Source: JAKAKT01 sp041305385
GTDB taxonomy: Archaea > Micrarchaeota > Micrarchaeia > Burarchaeales > JAKAKT01
Direction: 5' to 3'
Assembly: GCA_041305385.1 (NCBI GenBank)
Contig: JBFYLO010000060.1
Coordinates: 1 to 23,943 of the forward strand
DNA: 23,943 nt
The number at the start of each line of letters is the position of its first letter. Position 1 is the stretch's first letter. The translations under genes and the position numbers were made by a program. Positions 1 to 6,834 of the stretch are shown piece after piece. A model generated the notes under the pieces. It did not search any database, had not been told where the DNA came from, and saw only the letters and a program-made list of their open reading frames with translations.

Positions 1-2
1 TA

Positions 3-437
3 TTGTTCGACTCAGGGGTTCCGTCCGATTCTTTCAGCGGGGAGGCATCAGGTGCTTCGGCCTGGGACATCGAGGAATTGAGAGTCGCTATCCTTTGCGG
101 GAGGTACGGGCAATACCCGGAAGCGCCGGATTTTCTCCAGAGGTTGAAGGGCGAGAGGTATGCCAACTCTGAGAACGGGATGGAGTCGCTGCTCATGCCC
201 GGGCTGGTGAACGAGCCTTGGGGAGGGAGCCAATGGGTGACTCCGGTCTCGATGGTGGATTATCTCTATTATCGCGATTCAAAAACTCCTGGCCTGGCGG
301 TTAAGGGCGTGCCAGGCTGTGCATCGCCCGAAGAATGCGAGAATAACTGGCCGCGGGTTTTTGCCCTTGATGATGAGCATGTTAAGAGGTATGGCCTTGG
401 AGGGATAGTTTGCGGAAACATGAGCGGACCGTGCTGA
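3..437 (+). CDS. C-terminal part of an unrecognised, probably extracellular protein (cut by window start)
   Basis: The frame is open to the first bases of the window with no convincing start, so this is the 3' part of a longer gene. The TTG at 3 is only the first possible initiator. About 144 residues are visible and resemble no family I can name. Several Cys residues (ILCG, PGCAS, EECE, VCG, GPC near the end) and an aromatic-rich, mostly hydrophilic composition suit a secreted, disulfide-bonded protein. It overlaps the next pilin-like gene by 28 nt, so the two are probably co-transcribed and translationally coupled. A pilus-associated or surface role is inferred from the neighbours only. Confidence 0.6.
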   Translation: MFDSGVPSDSFSGEASGASAWDIEELRVAILCGRYGQYPEAPDFLQRLKGERYANSENGMESLLMPGLVNEPWGGSQWVTPVSMVDYLYYRDSKTPGLAVKGVPGCASPEECENNWPRVFALDDEHVKRYGLGGIVCGNMSGPC

Positions 438-847
438 ATTCCAGGGGGCAGGCAAGCGTCGAGATGCTCGTGCTAGTCTCGTTCCTGCTGCTTTTCAGCA
501 TACCTGTCATCTCGCTGGTTTACCTGAATGCTACCCAGAGCGCGCAGGATTCGGCAGTGGTTCAGGCGAGGGAGGCTGCCCGCAAGATTGTGGGCTCGGC
601 GGACTCCGTTTATGTCCGGGGGGAGGGGAATTCTGAAAAAATAATCGTGGTCTTCCCGCAGAACCTGGAGAGCATCCGGGCGGATGGCCGCGAGCTGACG
701 CTCACTGTGCTGGCCTCGGGGGGACGCAGCGATGTCGTTATGATGGCGGGCGAGGGGATTGTTTTGGGAAGCATACGGACTGGGATGGGTCCGCATCAGC
801 TCGCTGTCCGTTCTGCCGGTGATTATGTTGAAATCTCTGAAGAATAA
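410..847 (+). CDS. Pilin-like protein with class III signal peptide (1 of 3)
   Basis: A short basic N-terminus is followed by RGQASVEMLVLVSFLLLF. This is the archaeal class III (type IV pilin-like) signal: a basic-Gly/Gln cleavage site, Glu at +5 and a hydrophobic stretch that would form the filament core. An EppA-type prepilin peptidase would cut before the Gln. The remaining roughly 100 residues are a small extracellular domain with no recognised family. The TTG at 410 is chosen because GGAGGGAT (399-406) lies just upstream; GTG 431 is an alternative. The total of 145 aa is typical for such minor pilins. It overlaps both neighbours and belongs to a three-gene pilin-like operon. Confidence 0.75.
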   Translation: MRKHERTVLNSRGQASVEMLVLVSFLLLFSIPVISLVYLNATQSAQDSAVVQAREAARKIVGSADSVYVRGEGNSEKIIVVFPQNLESIRADGRELTLTVLASGGRSDVVMMAGEGIVLGSIRTGMGPHQLAVRSAGDYVEISEE

Positions 848-1274
848 AAGAAGGAAACGGGCGCAGGCTGCGCTCGAGTTCATGCTGTTCTTCGGCTTCT
901 TCGCAGTGGTCTTCATGTTTGTTTCGACCACGCTGGTGGAGAGGGAGATGCTCGGGATAGGCGTCAGGAGGGGCGAACTGGCGAAGGAAACCTGCTTCTC
1001 ACTGCGGGATGAGCTTAACACAGCAGTTGCAATCGGGGATGGGTATTGGAAAACAGCTCAAGTCAAGCGGGAGTTGGGGGAGAGGTATGAAATCCGGGTG
1101 AAGCGGGATGCACTGAGCGTCAGGATAGGGGAAGGGGATGACGCATATTATCTCTGCGCAGTTTCAGCCCAGCGGATTGAAGGACTGCCGTATGATTCGG
1201 AAGGGATGATTGTCGATTCCAGGAAAAAATTGATTGTAAGAAATCAGGACGGAGTGATTGAGCTTGAGCAGTAA
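825..1274 (+). CDS. Pilin-like protein with class III signal peptide (2 of 3)
   Basis: The N-terminus is strongly basic (KSLKNKRRKR) and is followed by AQAALEFMLFFGFFAVVFMF, a class III signal with Glu at +5 and a hydrophobic helix of about 20 residues. The ATG at 825 is chosen over upstream in-frame codons because GGTGATT directly precedes it and the signal then sits at the usual distance from the N-terminus. The product is 149 aa. The soluble part has two Cys (ETCFS and YLCAV), which could pair. It overlaps the previous gene by 23 nt and the next by 11 nt. Function as a filament or pseudopilin subunit is inferred from the signal peptide and the operon. Confidence 0.75.
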   Translation: MLKSLKNKRRKRAQAALEFMLFFGFFAVVFMFVSTTLVEREMLGIGVRRGELAKETCFSLRDELNTAVAIGDGYWKTAQVKRELGERYEIRVKRDALSVRIGEGDDAYYLCAVSAQRIEGLPYDSEGMIVDSRKKLIVRNQDGVIELEQ

Positions 1275-1743
1275 AGGTCAGTTTTTCTCATACGATGCGA
1301 TAGCCGCGGGGGCGATATTCGTGCTCGCCCTATCTCTCCTGATGACTTATTGGCTCTCAACGAGCGGAGGGACCGGGGCGGATTATTCAAGGGAATCCTT
1401 TAGAATCGCCGAGACTTTGCTGACCCCTGGCTCTCCGGCGGATTGGGAGAGCGGGGCCCCGAAAATCATCGGGATAGTTGAAAAACCAAACTCGAAGGAA
1501 ATCTCGCCGGAAAAGCTGTCGAAATTCAGGGAGATTGCAGGGGAGGATTACGAAGCCCTCAAGCCCATCCTGGTTGTCGAGACCGAGTACTGGATTGAAT
1601 TTTCTGGGGAGAACATCGACTGCTCGGGTTCCTGCTCTTTCGGGAAGAAGCCGCCAGGGGGCTCCGAGATTTTCTCGACAACTCGCCTTGTCGTCATGAA
1701 CGGGAAGCCTGCGGCCCTTAGGGTTGTTCTGTGGAAGCCATGA
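1264..1743 (+). CDS. Pilin-like protein with divergent class III signal (3 of 3)
   Basis: The start is MSSKGQFFSYDAIAAGAIF, a Lys-Gly/Gln cleavage site followed by a hydrophobic segment. Asp replaces the usual Glu region, so this is a less standard member. Two TTG codons are possible, at 1258 and 1264. The second is preferred because GGAGTGA (1251-1257) then lies 6 nt upstream. The product is about 159 aa. A CSGSC motif in the soluble domain suggests a local disulfide. It overlaps the preceding pilin gene by 11 nt and ends the operon. A TATA-like TTTATTTAAA for the next unit starts a few bases downstream. Confidence 0.7.
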   Translation: MSSKGQFFSYDAIAAGAIFVLALSLLMTYWLSTSGGTGADYSRESFRIAETLLTPGSPADWESGAPKIIGIVEKPNSKEISPEKLSKFREIAGEDYEALKPILVVETEYWIEFSGENIDCSGSCSFGKKPPGGSEIFSTTRLVVMNGKPAALRVVLWKP

Positions 1744-1750
1744 AACGATA

Positions 1751-1760
1751 TTTATTTAAA
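1751..1760 (+). promoter_or_regulatory. TATA box of the tiny ORF at 1786
   Basis: TTTATTTAAA lies about 30 nt upstream of the ATG at 1786. That is the usual archaeal spacing for a leaderless or very short-leader mRNA. Confidence 0.5.
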
Positions 1761-1785
1761 CCAGAACAGCGTTAAAATAGGAACT

Positions 1786-1860
1786 ATGGGCTTTACCGCA
1801 GGAAGTAATTTTGTCGGTTCCTTCGGCATAGCCATGCTTGTCCTTCTTATTATTGGCTAG
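1786..1860 (+). CDS. Tiny membrane peptide (24 aa)
   Basis: ATG at 1786 opens a 24-codon frame: a Gly/Ser/Phe-rich start (MGFTAGSNFVGSFG) then a hydrophobic end IAMLVLLIIG. A TATA-like box lies about 30 nt upstream, a weak AGGA precedes the ATG by 3 nt, and a T6 tract (1881-1886) follows the stop. Together these look like a self-contained transcription unit. The hydrophobic end is very like that of the next ORF (pattern A-M-x-V-L-L...I-I-G). Bacillus YjcZ-type tiny membrane proteins have a comparable Gly-rich then hydrophobic layout, but at this length that is only a resemblance. Being too short for ordinary gene calling, it needs expression evidence. Confidence 0.4.
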   Translation: MGFTAGSNFVGSFGIAMLVLLIIG

Positions 1861-1880
1861 TTGGCGCGGCAGGTTGTCTG

Positions 1881-1886
1881 TTTTTT
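1881..1886 (+). terminator. T6 tract after the tiny ORF at 1786
   Basis: A run of six T lies 20 nt after the stop codon. Archaeal intrinsic termination uses such T-tracts without needing a hairpin. Confidence 0.4.
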
Positions 1887-1976
1887 AGGCTTGAGGGCGC
1901 GCGCGGGTTTTGAAACTGCTAGATTAGGCGATAGGCGAGGCGGAAGTTGTGCGGAAGGCGGGATGGAATGATTTGG

Positions 1977-2072
1977 ATGAATGGCTCTGAAAAATGCAAT
2001 GCCGGGTTCCTGAAATCAGCAGCCCGGGCCATGGCCGTCCTTCTCCTGCTTATTCTGATTATAGGCATTTGA
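1977..2072 (+). CDS. Tiny membrane peptide (31 aa), related to the previous one
   Basis: ATG 1977 opens a 31-codon frame: a short polar part with two basic residues (MNGSEKCNAGFLKSAAR) then AMAVLLLLILIIGI, one hydrophobic segment reaching the C-terminus. It shares the A-M-x-V-L-L...I-I-G pattern with the ORF at 1786. A T6 tract (2091-2096) follows the stop by 18 nt. I see no clear TATA box or strong ribosome-binding site, only GGATGG about 10 nt upstream. Existence is plausible because of the repeated design in tandem, but uncertain. The 1861-1976 gap between the two ORFs holds nothing else I can name. Confidence 0.38.
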   Translation: MNGSEKCNAGFLKSAARAMAVLLLLILIIGI

Positions 2073-2090
2073 GCGGCGCCTGGAATTTTC

Positions 2091-2096
2091 TTTTTT
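2091..2096 (+). terminator. T6 tract after the tiny ORF at 1977
   Basis: Six T follow a TTTTC run just after the stop of the second tiny ORF. A further T6 at 2146-2151 precedes the cassette at 2180. Confidence 0.35.
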
Positions 2097-2179
2097 ATTT
2101 CGGGCTGCCGCGCTTGGTTCGAACAAAGTGAGTGTAACTATTGCGTTTTTTCTGTTGAAAAAAATGGAGGTTGGTGTGG

Positions 2180-2371
2180 ATGAACGTGAATGCAGTGGAT
2201 GAGGTGAAAAAGACTCCAGGAGCGGACAAACTGGATCAGAGGACTAATGAAATGGTGGCAAGTATGATGAACCCAAAACGGAATTTTTTCGGGGCTAAGG
2301 GGGCCGGTCCTGTCACCGATGGGTGGAACTCAGCTGCCAACGACCAGAAGACGATGGGGGGCCGTAGATAA
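2180..2371 (+). CDS. Unrecognised 63-aa hydrophilic protein
   Basis: ATG 2180 has a strong ribosome-binding site, GGAGG at 2166-2170. The product is small, charged and probably poorly structured. Its Gly-rich C-terminal half ends KTMGGRR, and it has no Cys and no membrane segment. Its stop TAA shares an A with the ATG of the kinase-like gene (TAATG), a clear coupling signal, so it very likely works with that protein. I do not recognise the family. The terminal Gly-Gly plus two residues is reminiscent of protein-tag precursors, but without a partner ligase that is only a remark. Confidence 0.55.
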   Translation: MNVNAVDEVKKTPGADKLDQRTNEMVASMMNPKRNFFGAKGAGPVTDGWNSAANDQKTMGGRR

Positions 2372-3246
2372 TGCTTAGTGCACTGGATGCGGACCAACAT
2401 GGCGCTCTTCCAAAAAGGCGCAATGAGAAGGCCGTTGCATACGTTCCGCGGTTTCCAATAGACGCAGCCATGGAGTCCATAAGGAAGCAGGCGCCCGCGA
2501 ATGGAGCGGGCCTGATGCGGTTATCCTTAACATATGTTGTCGGGAACGCGATAGTCCGGGAACGGTGTTCGAAAGAAAACCGCATCATTGAGATTCCTTC
2601 AAGTGCAATACCCGGCGGGATGCAGCTTGAGTTGGATAATGTGGAACGCTGGTTCGAGTTTGCGACTAGGGCCCATAATGCGACAAAAGCGGTCAGGGGA
2701 TTCGAATTTGAAAAGCCCATTGCGTTTTTCCCTGAGGGAAACGGCACTTACTGGTCCCTGCGTTATGAAGGTGAAATTTTATTTTCCGTTCAAGATAAAA
2801 TAAGGACAGCCGAGAAGTATCTATTGCCTCCGATAGCGGGGTTTGCCGAGATGCACGCCGCTGATGTTTTTCACGGACACGCCTTCAAGCACAATATGAT
2901 TGTGCAGCCGCCGTATGGCTCCCCGGAATTTGTATTGATTGACCCGAAATTCGCCTATGAATGCAAGGAGCACGCGGGCGCTGATGGGGGAACTCGGCAG
3001 CTAAATAGAGGGCTCACACGGGCAGATCTGGCCAGGCACGACCTTTATTATTATCTAGAGGCATGTAGGAAGATGCTGGGAGATGAAGATGGAAAAAGCG
3101 GCAGCTTCGAAAGGTTCTTGGAGAAAGCTCAGCGGGCCTATGAACGAGTGAACAGGGTTTCTGGAGACCTTTTCAACTCTGGATTTTTGCGTTTGTTGGG
3201 GATAGAAAAACCGCGGGAACCTGTCCTGCTGGAAGAGGGGGTTTAG
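2371..3246 (+). CDS. Kinase-fold (APH/Bud32-like) protein with altered catalytic loop
   Basis: This 291-aa protein has the C-lobe marks of the protein-kinase/aminoglycoside-phosphotransferase fold. MHAADVFHGHAFKHNMIV (161-178) matches the catalytic loop, and FVLIDPKFA (188-196) matches the Mg-binding DFG strand with Asp191. ARHDLYYYLEA (221-231) matches the conserved Asp helix. The catalytic-loop Asp (HGD) is His170 here, while the loop Asn175 is kept. I cannot find a clear P-loop or Ala-x-Lys in the N-lobe (AIVRER around 60-65 sits where it could be). It may be a pseudokinase or bind nucleotide in an atypical way. It is coupled to the 63-aa gene upstream and lies 4 nt before the next gene. 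The fold is inferred from motifs; the substrate is unknown. Confidence 0.6.
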   Translation: MLSALDADQHGALPKRRNEKAVAYVPRFPIDAAMESIRKQAPANGAGLMRLSLTYVVGNAIVRERCSKENRIIEIPSSAIPGGMQLELDNVERWFEFATRAHNATKAVRGFEFEKPIAFFPEGNGTYWSLRYEGEILFSVQDKIRTAEKYLLPPIAGFAEMHAADVFHGHAFKHNMIVQPPYGSPEFVLIDPKFAYECKEHAGADGGTRQLNRGLTRADLARHDLYYYLEACRKMLGDEDGKSGSFERFLEKAQRAYERVNRVSGDLFNSGFLRLLGIEKPREPVLLEEGV

Positions 3247-3250
3247 GAAA

Positions 3251-3874
3251 ATGACGTTTAATATCAAAATGCAAGGTTCTGTGAAAGTCGGTCGAACTGG
3301 GCTTATCATCGGCTCTAATAACGGGGTCCTTTTGACTCCGCTTACTTCGGAGTATGCCAAAGCTGGGCGCTGGAGCGAACTGCCGCGGGGCGTGAAACCT
3401 CCCGTAGTTGAACTAAACTGGCTGGATGCGGGAGTGGCAGTTTTCCCAGTCAAGAGTATAAAATGGGATGGCAGCAGCCAGAAACAGACGATTGTGACGC
3501 TTAAGGAATGGTCCCTGTGGGGAGAGTTGAGATTCGAGGGGGGAAAGCACAGAGGATTGGTTGAGTCCGGCAGGATGCATTCTGGGTGGGAAACAATTTT
3601 GAAAGGCCCGAACAAGGGAGTTCTCCTGAGGCCAGCCACTGAGAAAGATGTGAGAGACCTGCAGGGGGATTTCTTTGAATGGATGGTTGCCCATGGAACC
3701 AGCTTTGTCGGAAAAATTAGTGAAATGTCATTCTCTCAAGAACCGGAATTGAAAGGGACTGCTACCCTGGGGGCTGTCAAGTGGACGCTGGGCTTCAAAG
3801 TGCCTGTGGAGAGCGTTCAAAAGAACGGAAACAGTTTTCAGGGCAACTGTACGGGCCCAAAGAAAAGGAAATGA
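3251..3874 (+). CDS. Unrecognised 207-aa protein with two internal repeats
   Basis: ATG 3251 follows the kinase-like stop by 4 nt, with AGGA close upstream. The protein seems to hold two related units. GSNNGVLLTPLTSEYAKAG (about residues 22-40) matches KGPNKGVLLRPATEKDVRD (about 117-136). After each comes a strand-rich stretch with a G-x-(V/I)-x-x-(I/M)-x-(W/F) flavour. There is no signal peptide, membrane segment or Cys pattern. The C-terminus is basic (GPKKRK). It is the third gene of a co-oriented cassette whose job cannot be read from the sequence. The in-frame match between the two units is what I can see; a common domain origin is inferred. Confidence 0.65.
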   Translation: MTFNIKMQGSVKVGRTGLIIGSNNGVLLTPLTSEYAKAGRWSELPRGVKPPVVELNWLDAGVAVFPVKSIKWDGSSQKQTIVTLKEWSLWGELRFEGGKHRGLVESGRMHSGWETILKGPNKGVLLRPATEKDVRDLQGDFFEWMVAHGTSFVGKISEMSFSQEPELKGTATLGAVKWTLGFKVPVESVQKNGNSFQGNCTGPKKRK

Positions 3875-4176
3875 TGCTCACATGTCAAAGTTGGGAGGCG
3901 GTGTGGATGGAAGCGGAAGGTAGAAAAGCACAGACTGAGCGTATGTTCTGGGGCAGGAGAAGCCACTCCAGGACCCCTGCGAAACTCTGGGGCCTTGGGA
4001 GGTACTCCGTACTCCCGTCATCCCGGAAAGGGAGTTGATGCTAATTTGCCTCAAGGCGAATTAGGGTGGGGGGCTGTAAGAGGCGTGTGTAAAATTTAGG
4101 ATTGGGTTAATGGACCGCGCCCCTTCGAGACTCCTCGGCCAGGCCGAAAGGCGTAACCGGGGGGTTTCACCCCCTT
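3875..4176. other. 302-bp intergenic region with hairpins and one doubtful ORF
   Basis: No convincing gene lies here. A 55-codon frame (ATG 3871 to 4038, plus strand) overlaps the previous stop as ATGA but codes an Arg/Ser-rich sequence without recognisable features. Around 4042-4065 CTAATTTGCC and GGCGAATTAG form a near-perfect inverted repeat. At about 4134-4148 TCGGCC-A-GGCCGA is a second one. At 4160-4174 GGGGG-TTTCA-CCCCC lies directly after the stop of the minus-strand gene at 4177. Read on the minus strand this is GGGGGTGAAACCCCC, the same hairpin as in the tRNA-Tyr-linked element at 15463-15477. Confidence 0.5.
4160..4174 (-). repeat. Dispersed hairpin GGGGGTGAAACCCCC, copy at the end of the bPH2 gene
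   Basis: This perfect 5-bp G/C stem with loop TGAAA (minus strand) starts 3 nt after the stop of the 688-aa bPH2 protein. The same 15 nt occur at 15463-15477, and a close variant (six-pair stem, loop TGGAA) at 22419-22435. Here it probably acts on the mRNA 3' end, since no T-tract follows. Confidence 0.55.
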
Positions 4177-6243
4177 CTATGCTTTTATCCTCTTTAGAAG
4201 CAACTGCGCTATTTTTTCGGCGTTGGCTTCGTTGACACCGTCGATGTGCGCATTGAGTATCGAACGCGAGGTTACGGTGGTCACGTAGACATCGTAGAGG
4301 CCGAAAAACAGGTCCAGCCAGTCACGGTCTATAAATACATCCTGTATCTTTTCAAATGAAACCGTCAGCTCCCTCGAGCCAAACACTCCCTTCTTTATAA
4401 CAAGAACGTCTTCGTTCAAATCGTAGAAATACCTGTGGTAATAGTAATGCTCATAGATGTATTTGAGAACACAGGCAGAACCGAGGAATGTGATAAGGAC
4501 CAGAACGAGCCAGAGCATGGCCGCGGCAAAAAGGAAGGCAAACGCGGCTGCGAGAACCACCAGCATCAATGAATAAAACGCCCACCAGAAGGTTTTCTTG
4601 AGCGGCTTTATTGACTCGAGCGGGAGCCGTGAGACCAGGGGGTTCGTCCCTATCCCCTTTTCCGAGATTCCCATTTGGGCCAGTATTGTTTTCTTCAGCT
4701 CTTCAGCGTCTCGCTCCCCCAGGTCGGGAATCGTCTCGTTCTGGGTAATTGCCGATGCGGTCTCGCCGTGTGACCCGGCGACCTCCCTTGAGCCGGTCTC
4801 GATTTTAAGGGTGGCGAGCTTTGCAAAACTCTGGGAGAAGCCGATGTGCATCTCTAAGTCCTGTATCTTGTTGTAGTTAATTTGTTTTTTCAGTATGTTT
4901 AGGATGCCGGTCTTTACAAGGATGAAATCAGTCGAGATTGTATAGCGGAAGGAGATGTCCGAGAGGAAAGCGGAAAGGGAAAGGAACCCTGCTGCGAGAA
5001 CTCCAAGGCCGATTGCAGCTCCAATCCCGAGAATGGCTAGCCCCCCCTGCCCCAAAGAGACCAAGGTGATGGCGAAGAGAAACATCACCGGGATGAAGAG
5101 CGCCCCGTAAACAAACAATGCGTAGGTCGCGCCCCTGTAGAAGTTGTTCTTGTAGGGAACCTCTTTCTCGTCTATCTTTGGTCTTTCCAACGAATCCTCC
5201 GCGTCCATCTGGAGCGCCATCGTTCCCCCGGCAATTGCCGCGAACTTCGGTCTCTCGGCCTTTGCCTTTCTCTCCGCTTTCTGGCTCTCTTTTTTTGAAA
5301 GCGCAATTATCTCCTCGCGGAGAGAGGTGGCGGAATCAGCGGCGATGTAGGGCATGAGGGCGCTGGCCACAGAAGAGGACGTCATGGTCTTTAACGAGAT
5401 TGCTTTGAGGCCGAAGAGCCTGTCCCATAGGCCGGCGATCTCCTGGACATCCTGGATGTTCCTGTAGAGGAAAAGGTTTTCGCTCCTGGTGATGAAGCCC
5501 CTCCTGATGAAAACGCCGTCCTCGCGGAGCTCGTATCTGAGAACTGTGAAATCCAGGTAAGCCCAGATGAACCCGGCCAGGCCGAATAGGATTGCGATGG
5601 GCCAAACCTCGAAGAAAAGCCCGAGCATGACCAAGAAACCGAGTGCCGAACCAGTCAGGAGGCTCACGAGCCCCATGCTGCTTGGCTTGACCTGTTTCAG
5701 GAGAGCCCCTCCGCTCCCGAGCGCAGTTGGCTCGGGCTTTGCCACGGCAGAGGCAGACTCTGGGAGAAGCGACTTCATCAGTATCTCCCTGAGGGCCAGT
5801 GCGTTCTCCCTGCTCACTCCATCGATGTGGGCTTCGATGCCCGAGGTCTCGGTGGCGCTGGAGATGTGAAGGTCCCATAGGCCGAAGGCCCTGTCGAGCA
5901 GGTCCTGGTCTAGGTAGACGTCCTGGACCTTCTGGGGCGGAACGATTATCTTGTGGGTCGTGAAGACCCCCTTGCTTATTACGATTCCTTCTTCGGTAAG
6001 GTCATAGAAATACTTCCTGAAATATTCGCTCTCGTAAAGGTAGGCGACTGCCGTGATTATGAAGAAGATGACTATGGCCAAGCTCGCGAAGACTGGCGCC
6101 GGAATGAATTTCAAGGCAACTGAGGCGATTACCAGGGAGAAAATTCCAAGGCCCGTGAGACTGCCCACTGTCCAGCCCAGCGTCTTCTTTATTATCTTCT
6201 CCCTTTTGAGGGGGTAGCCTTGAATCAGAGTTTCAGTCGACAA
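4177..6243 (-). CDS. Multi-domain membrane protein with four bPH2 (DUF304) domains, YdbT-like
   Basis: The 688-aa protein alternates membrane hairpins (about residues 20-68, 190-228, 370-420, 555-600) with four bPH2 bacterial pleckstrin-homology-like domains. These lie at about 70-160, 230-320, 430-535 and 600-688. Each carries the typical core, for example KVQDVYLDQDLLDRAFGLWDL in copy 1 and KIQDVFIDRDWLDLFFGLYDV in copy 4. Copies 1 and 4 also share AHIDGV; copies 2 and 3 are more diverged. Bacillus YdbT is about 490 aa, so this one is enlarged by at least one module. The start is a TTG at 6243, with GGTGA about 6 nt upstream. It overlaps the partner gene by 11 nt. The ydbST pair is linked to membrane stress and antimicrobial resistance in Bacillus; the archaeal role is unknown. 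Confidence 0.85.
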   Translation of the reverse strand: MSTETLIQGYPLKREKIIKKTLGWTVGSLTGLGIFSLVIASVALKFIPAPVFASLAIVIFFIITAVAYLYESEYFRKYFYDLTEEGIVISKGVFTTHKIIVPPQKVQDVYLDQDLLDRAFGLWDLHISSATETSGIEAHIDGVSRENALALREILMKSLLPESASAVAKPEPTALGSGGALLKQVKPSSMGLVSLLTGSALGFLVMLGLFFEVWPIAILFGLAGFIWAYLDFTVLRYELREDGVFIRRGFITRSENLFLYRNIQDVQEIAGLWDRLFGLKAISLKTMTSSSVASALMPYIAADSATSLREEIIALSKKESQKAERKAKAERPKFAAIAGGTMALQMDAEDSLERPKIDEKEVPYKNNFYRGATYALFVYGALFIPVMFLFAITLVSLGQGGLAILGIGAAIGLGVLAAGFLSLSAFLSDISFRYTISTDFILVKTGILNILKKQINYNKIQDLEMHIGFSQSFAKLATLKIETGSREVAGSHGETASAITQNETIPDLGERDAEELKKTILAQMGISEKGIGTNPLVSRLPLESIKPLKKTFWWAFYSLMLVVLAAAFAFLFAAAMLWLVLVLITFLGSACVLKYIYEHYYYHRYFYDLNEDVLVIKKGVFGSRELTVSFEKIQDVFIDRDWLDLFFGLYDVYVTTVTSRSILNAHIDGVNEANAEKIAQLLLKRIKA

Positions 6244-6721
6244 CCTTTCTCACCTTCTTTATCTTCTGGAACAGCGCGGTCTTGAGGGCCTCTGCGTTAT
6301 CCTTGCTGAGCCCGGGGATGTTTTCCGAGCCCCTGCCCGTGGCCGTGGCAGTGTAGATTGAGACATCCCAAAGGCCCAGGAGCATCTCGAAAATCGACTG
6401 GTTTATGTGGATGTCCTGGATTCGCTCGTATCGAATCATCGTGTAGCTCGCCTTGAACACGCCTTTTCTCGAGAAGAAATGGTCGGCGCGGAGCTCGAAA
6501 GCGAATTTCCTCAGGAACTCGCCGCAGTACCACCAAATGAAAACGAGCGAAAGGAGAGTCATGAACAGGACCAGGAGCCCGAGCGGGAGGAAGAGGAACA
6601 GCAGGAACAGGGAAGCCGCGCCTCCAACTGCGAAAATTACTATTAGGTTGAATACGGCCAGGGCCCCCCGAGCATTCGGAGAGAACTCGACGAATCTTTT
6701 CGAGAAATTCTCGTTTAACAT
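6233..6721 (-). CDS. Membrane protein with one bPH2 (DUF304) domain, YdbS-like
   Basis: This 162-aa protein has a membrane hairpin at about residues 22-70, then one bPH2 domain. The domain contains RYERIQDIHINQSIFEMLLGL and ends in a short helix with a basic tail (KIKKVRKVVD). Size and layout match Bacillus YdbS (about 160 aa), and the next gene is YdbT-like with an 11-nt overlap, which repeats the bacterial ydbS-ydbT order. The ATG at 6721 is well placed. An AT-rich stretch (AGTTAATAAAAA on the minus strand, about 6738-6750) could be its TATA box, which would give an almost leaderless mRNA. Confidence 0.8.
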   Translation of the reverse strand: MLNENFSKRFVEFSPNARGALAVFNLIVIFAVGGAASLFLLFLFLPLGLLVLFMTLLSLVFIWWYCGEFLRKFAFELRADHFFSRKGVFKASYTMIRYERIQDIHINQSIFEMLLGLWDVSIYTATATGRGSENIPGLSKDNAEALKTALFQKIKKVRKVVD

Positions 6722-6775
6722 GGGAGTATATCCAAACTCATTTTTATTAACTTTAATCGGGCGAAAGCGGAATCC

Positions 6776-6785
6776 TTAAATATAA
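6776..6785 (+). promoter_or_regulatory. TATA box of the gene at 6835
   Basis: TTAAATATAA sits in the divergent gap between the YdbS-like gene and the gene at 6835. The expected start of transcription near 6810 leaves a short leader with GGGGTG as ribosome-binding site. Confidence 0.55.
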
Positions 6786-6834
6786 CTTCGTAGAAAAAGT
6801 TTGCATTCAAAAGGCGACCAAGGGGTGCATTTAG

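Noticed and set aside
2114..2123. T-arm-like GGTTCGAAC in the gap before the cassette
   Set aside because: No matching acceptor or anticodon arm nearby and no repeat of the G-run hairpin; probably chance.
3856..3890. CCCAAAGAAAAGG at the end of the 207-aa gene, matching the tRNA-Ala intron (22248)
   Set aside because: A 13-nt match inside a Lys-coding tail without the other parts of the element; likely chance from A-rich Pro-Lys codons.
3871..4038. 55-codon ORF overlapping the 207-aa gene stop as ATGA
   Set aside because: Overlap looks like coupling, but composition (Arg, Ser, Trp) and lack of any domain or downstream context give no support.
4070..4150. tRNA-Leu/Ser-like D-arm on the minus strand (TGGCCGAGG...AAGGGGC)
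   Set aside because: No pairing acceptor strands, the anticodon stem does not close and no T-arm can be found; it overlaps a simple inverted repeat.
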